Of a stretch of 64,000 nt of DNA, positions 1-16,271 are shown in pieces. The stretch is from Chaetoderma sp. LZ-2023a (Eukaryota > Mollusca > Caudofoveata > Chaetodermatida > Chaetodermatidae), in NCBI GenBank assembly GCA_034401795.1, contig CM067367.1, positions 33,997,107 to 34,061,106 of the forward strand, in the 5' to 3' direction. The notes beneath the pieces were generated by a model. It was not told the origin of the DNA, did no database searches, and saw nothing but the letters and a program-made list of their open reading frames with translations. The position numbers were made by a program, and so were the translations under genes. Numbering within the stretch: position 1 is the stretch's first letter; each line of letters begins with the position of its first letter.

Positions 1-284
1 AGCATGCCTTAGAGAGCGGTTCTTAGAGATATATGTCAATCCACCACACCATAAGGCCTTGCCTTTGGTGGATGCCTGTTTTGAACTGTTAAATTATTTA
101 TTTATATGGAAATAAAAAATCTTGAATCGTGAAAAGAATTCTCTTCTAGCCAAATCTAGCCAAATAAATAATCTTTGATTTGATTTGATTTAATTTAGAC
201 ATGTTTTTAAAAAAGAAAAAGCGATTTGACAATTTCGCGCAAATTTTTCATAGAATAATATCTTCACCCAAACGAATCAACATT

Positions 285-1165
285 CTGAATGAAAGTTCTA
301 GAGTGGATCGCCATGGAATCCTTCCAGCCAATTTTGAGCAGAAGCAGTCACGATGGTAAGGGGAATATAGAATTTTGGGTAAATTTATAACAAAATCGAC
401 GATTTTAACTTGGAAAAAATATGATGTTTCAAAATTCTGAATAGAATGGATGGATGGATGGATGGATGGATGGATGGATGGATAGATTGATGGATGGATG
501 GATGGATGGATGGATGGAGCCTATCATCATAGGATCCTTTTAGCCAAATCTGTTTAAAATCGGTAAAGTTGGTAAGAAGAAGCGATTTGACAATTTCCTG
601 TAGGCCTAATAGTTTTTATAATAAAATCTAAGATTTTCACCCAAAATCTTACAAATCAAAATTCAGTTTCCAGCAAACCTTTCATAAAATTTCAGACTCA
701 TATCAAACGTTTGACGAATCCAAATTCTGAATGAAAGTTCTAAAGCCTATCACCATAGGATCCTTCTAGTCCAATTTGGTTGAAATCCGTGAAAATGTGG
801 AGAAGCAATTTGACAATTTCCGGTAAATTTTTAACAAAACATATGATTTTGAAACAAAAGATTGCGGAAGCAAAATTCCGAATAAAAATTCTGTAGCCGA
901 GCACGATAGGATTCTTTGACCCAAATTCCGTTAAAGTGTAAGTAAAACGCTAAGCCAACTTACTGCGCTAGTGTATGGAAATAACTCAAATAACTCAGTA
1001 TATGCCAACATAATGATATGGTTATCAGATCTGTCTATTTGTTAAGGACGAGTAGCGTTTTAAAGCAAAAGTTGAGAGGGACAGACGGATGACGGACGGA
1101 TGACGGGCGGTCGCAATGGTGTACGCTTACCTGGCCACCCTTACCAAGTGAGTTAACAAGTAGGC
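285..1165. repeat. Degenerate repeat units and GGAT microsatellite
   Basis: Units containing ATTCTGAATGAAAGTTCTA and CCATAGGATCC..TCTAG recur near 290, 720 and 880. The right end (about 1070-1165) resembles R (GACGGACGGATGACGGG...). A (GGAT)n tract occupies about 447-517. No gene is visible. Confidence 0.6.
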
Positions 1166-1849
1166 CTACGAATAGTATAGTTGCGACTTAGGCGTCTTCG
1201 AAGATTTGACGTGCCGATGACTGCCTGACAGATCTAATTATGCTAGATGAGCGTCATAAATTAAACAAGGACGCACTTATCCAATACCCGCGTCATTGAT
1301 ATATTTTTCAGTCGGGGCACCGTAAGGTCAGGTTAAAGTGTCTGTTTTGGAAACAGTGTTGCTGAAAGATGTTGCTGGTGCGTTCTAGTTGTTGACCGTA
1401 AAATTGTCATACGTCTTCGGGACTCCACAGACACGTATCAACCCACGTTCAGAAAGATCGCTCTATTAGAGTTATTGAGAAATAATTAAAATGCATATTT
1501 TGACAACAATGTTGCTGAAAGCTGTTGCTGTCGTGCACTTGTGCTATAGTATTTCGCCACAAAATTAGCATACGTACTCGCGACCACATAGGCAAGCTAC
1601 CACCCAAGGTTAGAGAAGATTCCTCCATTAAAAATGTCAAGTAGAAGCAACGCTCCACACTCGCATTAGCCCTTGTAACGCTGGCAATAAGGACACATTT
1701 GCCCCACACCCGCACATATATATTTTGCTGGGCCAAAAAAATGAGGCAAACATGATTTATCATATTTTTTATGATTACTCTTTCATGTTAATAAATACAG
1801 GTGAAATAAGTGACAATTTTACATAATATTGTATGCATTGTCTGTGTGC

Positions 1850-4330
<2,481 letters not shown>

Positions 4331-4555
4331 ATGGCCATCTGGAGTATTTCTGATTGTTGTTATGTATGCCAAAGCATCTTTATGTGAATTGATTAACCTT
4401 TGTGTACATAGTCTTATATGCTTGTTTTTATTTATGATTGTCCTTTGTCTACTACTTATTGCTTTTATATGATGGCCAGCTGTTAATCAAATTGATTGGC
4501 AGCTGTCAATCAAGCATGTACATGTGCAGACCCTTAAAAGTAATAGACATATGAT

Positions 4556-4780
4556 GGAATTAGCTGAAGCGGTAGACGCACATAATTATAGCCAAATTGA
4601 TTATTGGTGAAATCGAGACTATTTGATTGGCCAAAGCGATAGACGTGCATAGATTATAGCCTATATTCATATTTGGCGAAAGCGATATAGGCACAGTTTG
4701 ATTGGCCAAAGCAATACATACATGTGCATAAATTATAGCCAATATTGATTTATGATGAAAGCGATAAATGCGCAATTGTA
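4556..4780. repeat. Small tandem repeat, unit about 85 bp
   Basis: TTGATTGGCCAAAGC, GATAGACGTGCATA and ATTATAGCC(A/T)ATATTG recur two to three times. Confidence 0.6.
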
Positions 4781-4784
4781 TGTT

Positions 4785-5560
4785 GTCTCATGGCTGCCAC
4801 TAAGCAAAATGATGTGTGGTGCACTATGCATGTTTATTGACTGGAGTGCCATGTATTGGGGCTGGTGCCTGACACTGTTGGCTGGTTAATATTTGTATGT
4901 TTCTCATCTCTCATCTCGCACTATGGAATCTGAAAATTTGGAGAACACGCTTTTGTAGTGTTGACTCTTGCTGCCGCTTTATAGCATTTCTGTCATTAGA
5001 TTTTCAAAGCTTATGTTTTCTCTCCCACGGGATGCACATTTTGCTGACGTTTCCTACTGATTTTGAAAGTTCTGTTTTTCAATGTTTATTTGTTCCACCT
5101 CAGTTAAATCAATTTTTTTTATTTCTTCATATGGTATTAGAAACGTCTCTTTATTCACACACCATAATCTTCTGTCTTCATCTCTCATGCAGTGGATGGA
5201 TGGTGCTGCCGTTTCTCATTAACTGTTATAATGTTATTTCTAGTAACAACATTCTCTGACCACTTGTCTCATCACCTCGTGTGCGGGTGTGTGTATATGT
5301 GTGCGCATGCGTGTGCAAGCGTGCGTGCATGCGTGTGGTCCATAGTCCAGTGTTGCAATTAAATAGGTGGTGGTTCCCTGGGTGTAACTGAGCATGTGTT
5401 AGCTTAATTCTCAAAATTTCTTCGCATACGGCTTCCTGACATTCCAAGCTCCATGAAGGTATATGAAACCAAGCGATTGGTGGCTGTGATCGGGAGTTGT
5501 GCATAACACTGTCTTTCCGAGTTGAGACCCATAGTATTAACCCTGTATTATCCACTGAAC
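4785..5560. other. No gene recognised
   Basis: Unique-looking AT-rich sequence with a short GTGCGTGCATGCGTG stretch (about 5280-5340). Frames of 109-120 codons resemble no family I know. Confidence 0.4.
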
Positions 5561-5569
5561 CAGAGAAAA

Positions 5570-6165
5570 TCTACAAAATTCTGTAGACAAGTTCTGAAGC
5601 CTACCCCATAGTGTCTTTCCACCCAAAATATGGCTACTGAGTAGTGTTTTGGAGCAAAAGTTGACAGCCGATCACTGGATGAATGATGGGTAGTCGCTAT
5701 GGCACTAGCTCACTTGGCCATTCTGGGCAGGTAAGCTAAGCAAACCAACATGGCCACCAGAAAAATTGACCAATACGAAATTATGTATACAAGTATACAT
5801 ATGACCATATTCCCCATAAGGCTGCTTGAAATCGCACAAGCGGTTAATGAAGGTTAACTGATTTCCTGAAAATCACTTTTGTTAAAAATCCAAGATGGCC
5901 ACCAGAAAAATTGACCAATCTACATCTTGTATAAAAGTTCTGAAGCCTAGTACCCTGAGTAAAGTTTTCATAAAATTTAAGATTTTCACCCCAAAAATTA
6001 ACCAATCAAAATTCTGTCAGTCTACCATTCCAGCCAAATTAGATTGAAATCCATCAAGCAGTTATGGAGTAGAGATTTAAAGCAAAAGGCGACAGCCAGA
6101 CGATGGACGAAGGATGGTCGCAATGGTATAAGCTCACTTGGACCTTCAGGTCAGATGAGCTAAAA
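5570..6165. repeat. R-like repeats, two right ends
   Basis: CAAGTTCTGAAGCCTA-type units with terminators ACTTGGCCATTCTGGGCAGG (5734) and CTCACTTGGACCTTCAGGTC (6136). CCAAGATGGCCACCAGAAAA occurs at 5890. Confidence 0.55.
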
Positions 6166-6589
6166 TGGATTTATGACTATCGCTCAGATAACTAGTACTA
6201 GATTTGAGCACATAACGTAAAACTTGCATGTTCTCGATTTCATCTTTGGGTGTTCAATAGTGCAGCAGTGTTTGTTGACTTAAAAGCAGAAGATATATGT
6301 GACTGCCTATTCACAAGTAACCTTTCAAGAAAACCAATTCTCATTTATCGAACATAGAATTATCTAAAAACAATATGTCATCTTTGTCCAAACAGCTACA
6401 TGAACTGCATCATCAAGCTACCGACAGGTCTGACTAAAAACAGAGATTAGGCTACTGGATAGGAATCTTCTATCATACTCAGTTTTTTTCAGCATAGTGA
6501 TCTATAGATAGACCTAGCAGAAACCACTCTCATCTGTGATGGCTATGCAGAATGATGTAAGAGCTAGACAGAAATGTGACTGCCTATGC

Positions 6590-8990
6590 ATAAGTAAGAT
6601 GAAGCACTCCGACATAGTATATACAGAACTAGAAGTCGATCGCTATAAATCACTTAGGAAAGACAGACTTTTCACACTATCCTGCAAAAGTGTACACAAA
6701 TAAAAATAGAGGAGGAGCCCTAGTGTACATTAAATCTATTATATTCTTCTAGGTGATTTTAATTTTTAGAGATATTGATTGGAATTCAAACTCTGCTAGC
6801 TCATCTATTGCTACAAAATTAAAAAATACCTTGGAAGAAACCTACCTCACTCAAATGATCACAGAGCCCACCCAACAGAAATACGTTAATGACCTCTTAA
6901 TAACAGGGAATGCCTCACTAATCCAGAAAATTAGTCTGTAAGAGTTTTTACAAAAGTCACCATAAAATTATCTCAGCCACTGTCCAAGCTTTCGTTCCAA
7001 AAACATCTCAATCAGCTCATAAGGTGTACCTGTACTCCCATGGATTCACATGACTATGGAAGAAAAACGGCAACATTTCAAAGCTATGTATTTAGAACTG
7101 CTACAGAAATATATACCGCTTAAGCTCATGAAACCGGGATATCGCACTAAAGCACCATGGACGAGAGACCCGACACTTAGACGAGCAGAGGATGAAAAAA
7201 GCATGAGACGCAGCACTGAAATCAGGACTCCAAATCCACGAAGAACTACTGGAGGTTGAAGAGCGAAATAATGAGACTGCAATAAGAGAAGTGAAAAAAA
7301 CATACGAGCCAAGCTATTGGAGAAGGTCAACACAAATCCCTGTGTATTTTAAAACTACATCAGGAAATTTACAAGATCCCAGGCTTCCGTTGACTGACTC
7401 AAGCAAGATGGTAAAATTTACACTAGCGATCAGGATATGGTCAACATCCTCAACTCATTCTTTGCTTTAGTTATGATGCATGAACCCACAGGAGACGCAT
7501 TACTCAACATGCAAAAATGCCACGGTAATGAAGCAATTAACGACGACGAAGTAGAAATCTCATCATTTATGAACAAACTTAGTGTCTAAACCCGCTGGTG
7601 CCGACAGGATTCGTCCCTTGATCCTTAAAGACGCATTAAGCCTAGCAAAACCCTTAGGAATTTTGTTCAATTATTCCTTTAATTGCAGGCTTCTACCTCG
7701 GGCCTGACACGATGCTATATGAGCACGCTTCAAAAAATGATCGAAGACTAATCCCACAAACTATAGACCAGTTTCGCTCAAAAGTCAAGTTGTCAGAGTC
7801 CATGACAGGATAATCCTGGAGGCTGACAAAATTTTGGCAAGATAACCAAATCATTTCCTGTCATCAACATAGATTCCAATCTGGTTGTTCATGCTTTACA
7901 CAGTTGTTAGAGTGCTTAAACGACTGGACTCGATCATATGGCATCCCAGGATGTGGAGGTTGACATCATTTATACCAATTTTAGCAAAGCCTTGGATTCC
8001 ATCCCTTATAGGAGACTAATGCATAAGCTAAATAATCTTGGAATCAGAGGACGAACCCTTACATGGCGCTAAGCTTTGGAAGCAGTTATATCTTGAGTCT
8101 CACATGGAACAATTTTAGGGACACTTCTTTTCCTGTTCTACGTGAACGATTTGCCAGATATAATCAATAGTATTGCTAAACTCTTTGCTGATGATTGCAA
8201 AATATACACATAAATAAAGTCTACAGATGACTGCCAAAACCTGAATATCGACATTGATAGACTGTCAGAATGGTCCAAAGATTGGCTTCTGTTTTTTAAC
8301 ACTAGCAAATGTTCAGTAATGCAAATTAGAGGAGCTATCGATTTCGCATACATACTAAATGGTGAACACCTTCAAGAATGTGACAATCAGAAGGACTAAT
8401 AATGTCAAATGATCTCGAGCCGCACAAACATATAGAACATATCATCTAGAGCAAATCAGAGACTTGGTATGAGTAAACGCTGCTTCACCGACCACTCACA
8501 AGTGAATCTTTCAAATTTGTCTATAGCTCTGAGATGACCACTTCTAGAATATTGTAGTTCCATCTGGAACACAAGGCTAGATAAGGTACAGCGCCATTGT
8601 ACAGAATTGTGTGGACCAGAGTTAGGAAATGTGACTGAAAGATGAGATAAGACAGACCTCAGAGAGACCTACAAAATCCTGAACAACTCGTACAAATTCA
8701 AGAGATGACTTCTTTCAGGCCTCAGTAAATACATGTAACACATGACGCAAGGCTTTTTAAACCGTATTCCCACACAGATATTGTGAAAGATTTCTCATAT
8801 CGTGTCATTGACAAATAGAACAGATTAAGAGTCGACACTGCATGCACACCAGATATAGATCAATTCACCCAGATGTTGGAGCAGACATGTCATTAGATAC
8901 TCAGAAGGATTCTCGTAAGATCACAACAACAAGACAGCAAAATGCAGAGAGCTGTGGTTATTGATCCTCTGTATAGTTATAGGATAGATC
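6590..8990 (+). pseudogene. Decayed LINE (Jockey/CR1-like non-LTR retrotransposon)
   Basis: Conceptual translation on the plus strand shows scattered non-LTR landmarks in order: endonuclease-like GDFNF and RDIDWNSN near 6755-6790, a NTDLLIT-like segment near 6888, RT block NFSKALDSIPYRRLMHKL near 7977-8030, and the catalytic FADDCKIY at about 8184-8207. A SEWSKDWLLFFNTSKCSVMQ region follows at about 8265-8325, with a degraded R..LEYC.S.W connection near 8535-8570. Frames change repeatedly, with many stops. The clade call is tentative. Confidence 0.82.
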
Positions 8991-8999
8991 CATAGTCAT

Positions 9000-9540
9000 A
9001 GCCAAATAGATTTTTCACTTCACTTCTGGATTGACTATCACCAGCTGAATAGCATATGTATCCAAGATGCCTATTGATTGTGGGGATTTCGCTAGTAGCT
9101 ACCAACAAGTAGCACTGTATGACAAGGATACAGAGTAGGCAGCCTTCAACTGTGGTGATGGCCTGTTTCAGTTCCTTCGATTATGTAATGACCACTGGCC
9201 AGCTGGTTCTGTATTCACAAAGTGACTAACTTATGCAACCACCTAACTGTCTGGACCTACTTAGAATACTGGACTACGGTACGCATTATTCATGAATAGG
9301 CAGCTAAATAGTCATCTAACATAGGTGAATACAGACTTAGGCAATTTTTGGACTTACGGCATATTTATGTATTTTTCGTGCTTACGTACCCTTTGTGAAT
9401 ACAGCCCTGGGCAGTTTTGCACACCTGATGGAGTCAGCTTTATGCAAATATACAACTCTTATTTGGATCAAGTAGAGTTCAGCAACTCTTTCAGTTCAAG
9501 TGACTACCATGTTGCACCAGCTGGGAGTAAATTGAAGTAA
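9000..9540. other. No feature recognised
   Basis: AT-rich sequence between the LINE relic and R-type repeats. It has ATACAGACTTAGGCA and ATACAGCCCTGGGCA-type near repeats but no gene-like frame. Confidence 0.4.
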
Positions 9541-9544
9541 TATT

Positions 9545-10690
9545 TGAGGATAGAAGGCCAACAAACCCTTTATCCGACAGTTTCGAAAATGGCAAATCTT
9601 ACGTCAGAATACCCACAAATATATATAAAACCAATTTCGGCCTCAAAATCCATCAAATAAAAAAATCCAACATGGCCGACAAACATGCTACATTTTGATT
9701 GGTCCACACCAGCCATGTTTTTTGACGGATCAACTTCTCTTGAACAAACTTTAATGGCCCTTAGTCCATAATCATATCTCCCAAATTTCGGCCCGATTCC
9801 TTCAAGCTTACCTCTTGCCCGAGATGATGCTTCATGAGTTTTGAACCGATTCCCCAAGCGGTTTCTGAGATTTTTAGACGTTTCCTAAAATCGGCCAAAA
9901 TCCAAGATTCGGGAAATCAGATAAAAACCTACTCCTCATTAACCACCTGGCCGATTTCAAGCAAACTCGGCTGGAAGAACCCTCGACTAATATGCTTCAG
10001 AACCTGCATACACATCTTGAATTTTCCGACAAATGGCGGGAAATCATTTAAAACGCTACTCCTCATTAACTGTTTGGGCAATTTCAACAAAACTTGGCTG
10101 GAAGTATACTAGCCTGATAGGTTGCAGACCATGTACACACAATTTTGATCGGTCAATTTTTCCAACAGCCAGCTTGGGTTTTCCAAAAATTTCAGGAAAT
10201 CAGTTAAAAACCTACTCCTCATTAACCACTTCGCCGACTTTAAGCAAACTTGGCTGAAAGGACTCTAGAGTGCTATGCTTCAGAACTTGTATACAGAATT
10301 TTGACTGCTTGATTTTTTTGGTTGACCATCTTGGATTTTCAGAAAGATGCTGGGAAACCATTTTAAACGCAACTCCTCATTAACTGCTTGGTCAATTTCA
10401 ACCAAATTTGGGTGGAACGATCCTATAGTGGCAGCCTCTAGAAATCCTATTCTGAATTTAGATAGGGCAATGTTTTGGCAGCCATCTTTGATTTTCTTAC
10501 AATTTTCCAGAACCATTTAAAAATGGTACTCCTAATTAATGACACAATTTCACCAAAACTTAGGTTGAAAGATTCTTTGATGGTAGGCTTCAACATATCA
10601 AACGAGAATCTTGATTGGCCAATTTTTTGCTGGCAATCTTTGATTTTCCGAAAGTTATCCATCATGTCTATTTAAATGCAAAAGGTTCAA
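9545..10690. repeat. R-type repeat, diverged
   Basis: Units with TTTATCCGACAGTTTCGAAA, ACTCCTCATTAAC, GGCCAATTTTT and TTGATTTTCCGA words about every 150-170 bp from 9900 on. Open frames here on both strands are repeat shadows. Confidence 0.6.
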
Positions 10691-10984
10691 ATGCTAATCG
10701 TCCAGGTGAGTGTCACAGGCACTTGGGCCTCTTGTTAAAACTAGGATTGTTGGATTTTGAAAAAGAGATGAGATTGAGCCGTGCCCCCTCGACAGCCCAC
10801 ATGCATGAATAAAGAATAACACTTCAATCTTGGAGCTTGTATTTGTATTAGTAAGTTGGTAACCTGATGTCAAAGTGATGATGTTTATTATTGCCACATT
10901 GTCATTATACGTTCTGATGGCCAGTCCTAAATGCATTAAGTACACCTTTAATGTAAATTAACCTGTAAACTTCGCGCAATTTAT

Positions 10985-11600
10985 ATATATATTTACATTG
11001 ATGTTTATATTATATATTATTTACGATGCATATGCAAGCATTTATATAAGTGAATGTGCGTGCGTGCGTGCGTATGTGTGTGTGTTGTGTGTGCGTGCGT
11101 GTGTGACGGTGGGTGGGTGTGCCTGCACGCGCGCGCACACGTGTCTGTGAGTCTGTACATACATATGTTTTCCTAGTTATCCACCAATAATAATTGTACC
11201 ACTGTACACTCAAGGACCGATGGTCTGTTGTGCAAATAAACTACTATTACTATCATTGGCGTAATAATAGACTAATATTTTGAGAATTCCACCTTCCGCC
11301 TATGCCTGAAACTTTTGAGACCAAAATCATGATACCTGTTCAGGACCCACCCACCCACCCAACCAACTACCCATTAACCCACCCGCACTCACGTTGAAGT
11401 ATGCATGCACGCACTCTTACTCGCCCGGCGACTCATCCGCCTGCCAGCTCGTTCATTCGTCCGCTCGCCCACCTGCCCGATCACACGCCAGCCCACCCAC
11501 TCACTTTCACGTACACGGGCACATGCACGAACGCTCTTAATGCACCCGCGAACGCACGCATGCCCGAACGCACGCACGCATGCATGGACATCATCATTAT
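10985..11600. repeat. Low-complexity TG/CG and CCCA-rich stretches
   Basis: GTGCGTGCGTGCGTATGTGT near 11055, CCCACCCACCCA near 11345 and scattered CACGCA words to 11600. The Arg/His-rich frames are artefacts. Confidence 0.7.
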
Positions 11601-13510
11601 CTTCATCTTTATTTAATCAGTATCGCCTTATTTCTATTATTATCCACACGCATTTTGGACAAGAAACGGATAAGATAGAGCAAACGCCTCTGTCTCTTTG
11701 TTCGTCCGTCCGTCTAGTCAGTCTGTATGTTCTCCCATCCGTCCGGCCGGCCGGCTATCTCCTCTGAAACTGTTTGGCGGAATTCAACCATAACAACTCC
11801 CACCCTTTGCTGTTTGAAGCCGCCCTTGCCCCTCAATATAAATTCTTCTCTCAATCAGCAATCATAACAAATTTGTCTGTTTGGATGGGGTTGGGGTGGG
11901 GGTGGGTGGGGCTCTACCACGTCCACATTATCATGCGCCTGTGATATGATGGCAGATATATGGACGACTTCGATGAGTATTTGCGGCCAATCTAGATGTT
12001 CGATTCAAAGGCGCTTGTAGTTAGGGCCTATATTATCAATGATTTTCATTGTGGAGCTTTAGCATACGTCTTACCATGAGAATCTTAACATATATGTGGA
12101 GATACATATAGGCCAACAAGGCTACTTTAGTTCAAGGTTTTATTTCTTCATATATAGGATATTATTATCTTTATATCTGAATTGCGTTATAATATAATAT
12201 ATTTCAACTTATCTCATGATTCTGTAGACGGGTTTTTTTCTATCAAATATTGATACCATTTTAAATATATTGAGAATATCATAATACACTATTTCTCCTA
12301 GATTGACACGTATAAAACTTATTGCGATAGCGGGTTAAAATGACCGACTTTTAGACGTAATTTTGTCTACTTATCAGTCGAAATTTTCGAAATGACGTAT
12401 CTACATCAACTTATAGTATTGTCCCCAATATCTTTAGGGGTATATATGCATTTTCGAATATGCATTTTCCGGGACCTTTAAAGCGTGTTCAAGTTAAGAA
12501 GGGTCAAGCTATCTACTAAATGCCTTAGAGCTGGTTGCGCTTTTTATTGTGGCGGACTTGCGGGTTATTGTTTTATATTAGAAATGTACACTGCTTGTAC
12601 AAGTACAAATATTTGGTGCCAGGTACCAAAAAAATCTACCTGTCGACAGGTAAAATTTTATAAACATTTCAACCCCTGGCTAACATTAAAGGAACTGAAA
12701 AGGGAAATAACAAATGATGTTTATTGGTAATCTCATACAATGTTAAATAAACTACCATCATAAAAATGGAAATGAATCCGGACTATTTGCTGCAAAGCCA
12801 TTTACTAAATCTAGGAGTGCTTAACTTAGAGCCAATTAGTGACCAAGCTTCGCACTCCCCCGTGCGTCAACTGCGTGTGCAGGTATACCGCATAGGCATA
12901 CCTGAATATAACGAAAGCGCATCTGAATATCGTTTTGTAAGCGGTATGAATAGTATTCTCTATAGGCATCTGTGTAGAGAAATTAACTCGCTACTGCTAA
13001 TTCACTATTGATCCTTTTGAAAACGTTATATTTCAGTCACTTTTTCTGGTGAAATCAACAAGTTTTTCTCAAAATGATTTCAAAATACACTGCTGGTTTC
13101 CAAGATCACAATATGATGCCTACTGAATATTTTGACATTCGTGTGACTGAATGTAGACCCTGTCTCTGGAAACAACGGCTTTCAGTCAAATTGTTTTAAA
13201 ACTAAACAGTATTTTACCTGTAGGACGTAGTGGCTAACCAGCTTAGCGCGAATATAACTTGAGCTTATATGACTGGCTAGAGCAGGTATTATTTATTCAC
13301 TCAGCATACACAGAGCGCATGCGTCCAACTTTGTCACTAATTGGTTCTCGCTAGAATGCCATAAATGGTATTTAGCTGTTTTCTAATTATTTTGATTTAT
13401 TTCTGTTAGGTATAGGTTGATTATTATATAAAGTTGTCAGTCAAGAGCATATGTTAGTTCCCTGTTCCTTTCCTTTAAGAGAAAACTTCACAATACACTA
13501 TTCTCACATT
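11600..13510. other. No gene recognised
   Basis: AT-rich sequence. Two plus-strand frames of 81 codons (12485-12730, 12766-13011) are adjacent and moderately varied in composition, but they show no domain, splice logic or homology that I can name. Confidence 0.4.
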
Positions 13511-13518
13511 GATGACAG

Positions 13519-13862
13519 AATGGAGAAATCACCGTCTTAGCCATGCCCCACCCATCTCTACCTAAGCTCCACCCTTTGCCCGTGTTGGGATCAATCGATC
13601 CCTGCACTCCCTGAATCTAAATTACCAGAAAACTGTACAGGTAAGCTGTTGGCAGCAACAGCGCCCAGTCAAATTAGTTAGTTTCAAAATATTCAACAGA
13701 ATGTTTATTAAATAGTAAAGCCATACAATTCATACAACTTGACAGACTATTAAGCGCTTAAGACGGACTAAGACATGTCATTCATGATGTAATTAAGCCT
13801 ACATGTGACGTTGTTGATTATGACATCATATGATTGATCGATAAACTGGATTCATCCATTCC
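13519..13862 (+). mobile_element. MITE family M1 (AATGGAGGAATCC ends)
   Basis: AATGGAGAAATCACCG... to ...AAACTGGATTCATCCATT. Inside: TCTACCTAAGCTCCACCC, GTTGGGATCAATCGATCC, half of the CTGTTGAATATT palindrome, TTTATTAAATAGTAAAGCCA and TATGACATCATATGATTG. Confidence 0.7.
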
Positions 13863-14292
13863 CACAAATCAATACTCTGAATGTGGCTGGGAAAGAAAAA
13901 GGCAACCAGCTGGACTGCCTATTATACTTATATAACTTATATACTGCCTATATACATTAAACCGTTCCTATGATAAACCAAAACTGCAATATTATTGAAA
14001 TCATACATCATTGGAATGTGTGTCCAATCTTACAAACATTTTCTTGGCAAATTTTCACTGAGTCAATTACATATTTAAAATACTCCCTTATACCAGGTCT
14101 CAGTAAGTCAAGCGGATACTACAGTGTGTTTTACATATAGAATTAGAGACAATTTTTTTCCAAAATATAAACACTAATAGTAGAAAATTTGCTAAGCTTT
14201 CTTGTGACGTATCGCATCAATAATAACATCTCAGTTCAGATGTTTAACCATCTCAGGCATGTTGCGTTGTATCCGAGTCTAATATTAACCAT

Positions 14293-14478
14293 TTAACCCT
14301 CATATCAGCCAAAAACTGCCTCTACAGTGGTATTGGGAAATGCCCATTTGCAAACCAAGAGATTATTAAAAAAAATTTACCACTGGAATGACTGGCTCAA
14401 TAACCGAGCCAGTCATTCCAGTGGTAAATTTTCAAAAACCATCTTCTCTTGGTCTGCAGATGGACATTTTCTATGAGT
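14293..14478. mobile_element. TTAA/CCCT palindromic MITE, hairpin nearly perfect
   Basis: TTAACCCTCATATCAGCC start, then a hairpin at 14335-14475: ATTTACCACTGGAATGACTG GCTC with loop AATAACC and mirrored arm. The right end is decayed. Confidence 0.72.
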
Positions 14479-14734
14479 TTAATGTTTACCATCTAGCAGA
14501 CTTGTGAGCAATGAGGTATTTTCCCCAAATGTCAATGTGGGAAAAGTGTATTATTTCTGAAATTTCCGGTATTTCGGCCATGCTAGTAGTAAGATACTAA
14601 TATACTGGGTGTTGCAGACTCCATAACACCTGCCATTTTGGGGCTTATGATTGTGATGCTGCCAGCGCTGTTATCAATGTGTCTGCATTATCCTGCATTC
14701 TCAGTGGGGTAACGACTGGAGAAAGTTCAATTGA

Positions 14735-15107
14735 TCAATCCAGTTTTCAGTCAATCATATGACATCATAATCAACTACATAACATATAGTCTGACATCAT
14801 ACTCAATTACATCATGAATGATGTGATTTAGTCCATCATAAACTCTTAATAGTCCATCAAGTTGTATGAATTACTGTTTAATAAACATTCTTTTGAATAT
14901 TTTGAAACTAATTTGACTGGGCGCTGTTGTGGGCATAGGCAGCAACAGCACCTAGTCAAATTATTTCAAAATATTCAACAGCTTACCTGTATATTTTTCT
15001 GGAAATTGAGATTCAGAGTGCAGAGATTGATTGATCTCAACATGGGCAAAACATGGGTGGAGCTTAGCTAGAGATGGGCGGGGCACCACCAAAACTAGAT
15101 TCCTCTA
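14735..15107 (-). mobile_element. MITE family M1, inverted copy
   Basis: It starts with TCAATCCAGTTTTCAGTCAA and ends with AAACTAGATTCCTCTATT. It carries the core palindrome (14883-14982) and GAGATTGATTGATCTCAACA. Confidence 0.7.
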
Positions 15108-15309
15108 TTTGTTGGATGAGGAGATATTGACATCTATGTTATTACAATAGGGGTTTCTATTTCTAACTAGAAGACGTTGTTTGACTCAAGGGGCCCCGCA
15201 ATCACTTAAAATACCTTTCTCCATGTAGTAGGTAGCAATTTTATTCATTACTTTATTATTAAAAAAAATAAATTAAAAAAAATAAAAAAAGAAAGAAAAA
15301 AAGCCCAAG

Positions 15310-16265
15310 AAAATTGACAAAGATTGTGAATTTTTGCATTAAAAAGTTAATTTTCAACTAAAATATTGAACCTATAAAGGTGAATCCGTCAAAAGGCACA
15401 TCTACCCGTCATAAAGAAGCCACCTACCAAGTTTCATTAAATTATTTTAAGTGGTTTGTATGATATGCTGTTTATGAAAATATTGTCAAAAATCATATTT
15501 TTGCATCAAAAGGCCCATTTTCACCCAAAATCTTGGACCTATAAAGGCGAATCCTTCAAAAGGCACATCTGCATATTATAAGTGACGCATATACCAAGTT
15601 TCATTAAAATATGCGGCTCTGTATGACGCTGTTTACAAGAGCATTAAGAAAATCATGTTTTTGCATTAAAATGTGCATTTTCACACAAAATCTCGGACGG
15701 TGAATCTTTTAAAAGGCACACCTACCCATCAGAAACAAGCCACCTGTCAAGTTTCATTCAATTATTTTAAACGATATGCTGTTTACGCGAACATTGACAA
15801 AAATCATAAGTTTTTGCATTGAAAACCTCATTTTATCCCAAATCTGTGACCTATATAGGTGAACCCTTCAAAAAGTACATCTACCCGTCAAAAAGAAGCC
15901 ACCTGGCAAGTTTTATTCAATTATTCTAAGCGATTCTGTATGATATGCTGTTTACAGGAACAGTGACAAAAATCATGAGTTTTGCAATAAAAAGCCCATT
16001 TTCACCAAAAATCTTGGACCTATAAAGTTGAATCCTCCAAAAGGCATATCTACTCTACCGGCCAAGTTTCATTAAATTATTTTAAGCAATTCTGGATGAT
16101 CTGGCGCTTACAAGAAAGTTGATAAAAATCGTCAGTCTTTGCATTATAAAGCCCATTTTCACCCAAAATCTTGGACCTCAATGTTTCAAAAGACACACCT
16201 ATGTATCATAACTGAGGGATAAACCAAGTTTCATTAAAATATCTGAAGCGGTTCTATATGATATG
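15310..16265. repeat. Tandem array, unit about 155 bp
   Basis: Six or so diverged units start with a GCATTTTCACCCAAAATCTT-like phrase (near 15340, 15518, 15672, 15826, 15995, 16150). Each contains AAAAGGCACATCTACCC, CCAAGTTTCATTAAATTATT and TATGATATGCTGTTTAC. No coding frame. Confidence 0.7.
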
Positions 16266-16271
16266 CTGTCT

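Noticed and set aside
12485-13011. Two adjacent 81-codon plus-strand frames
   Set aside because: No recognisable domain, no supporting splice signals and ordinary length for chance; recorded as unannotated sequence.
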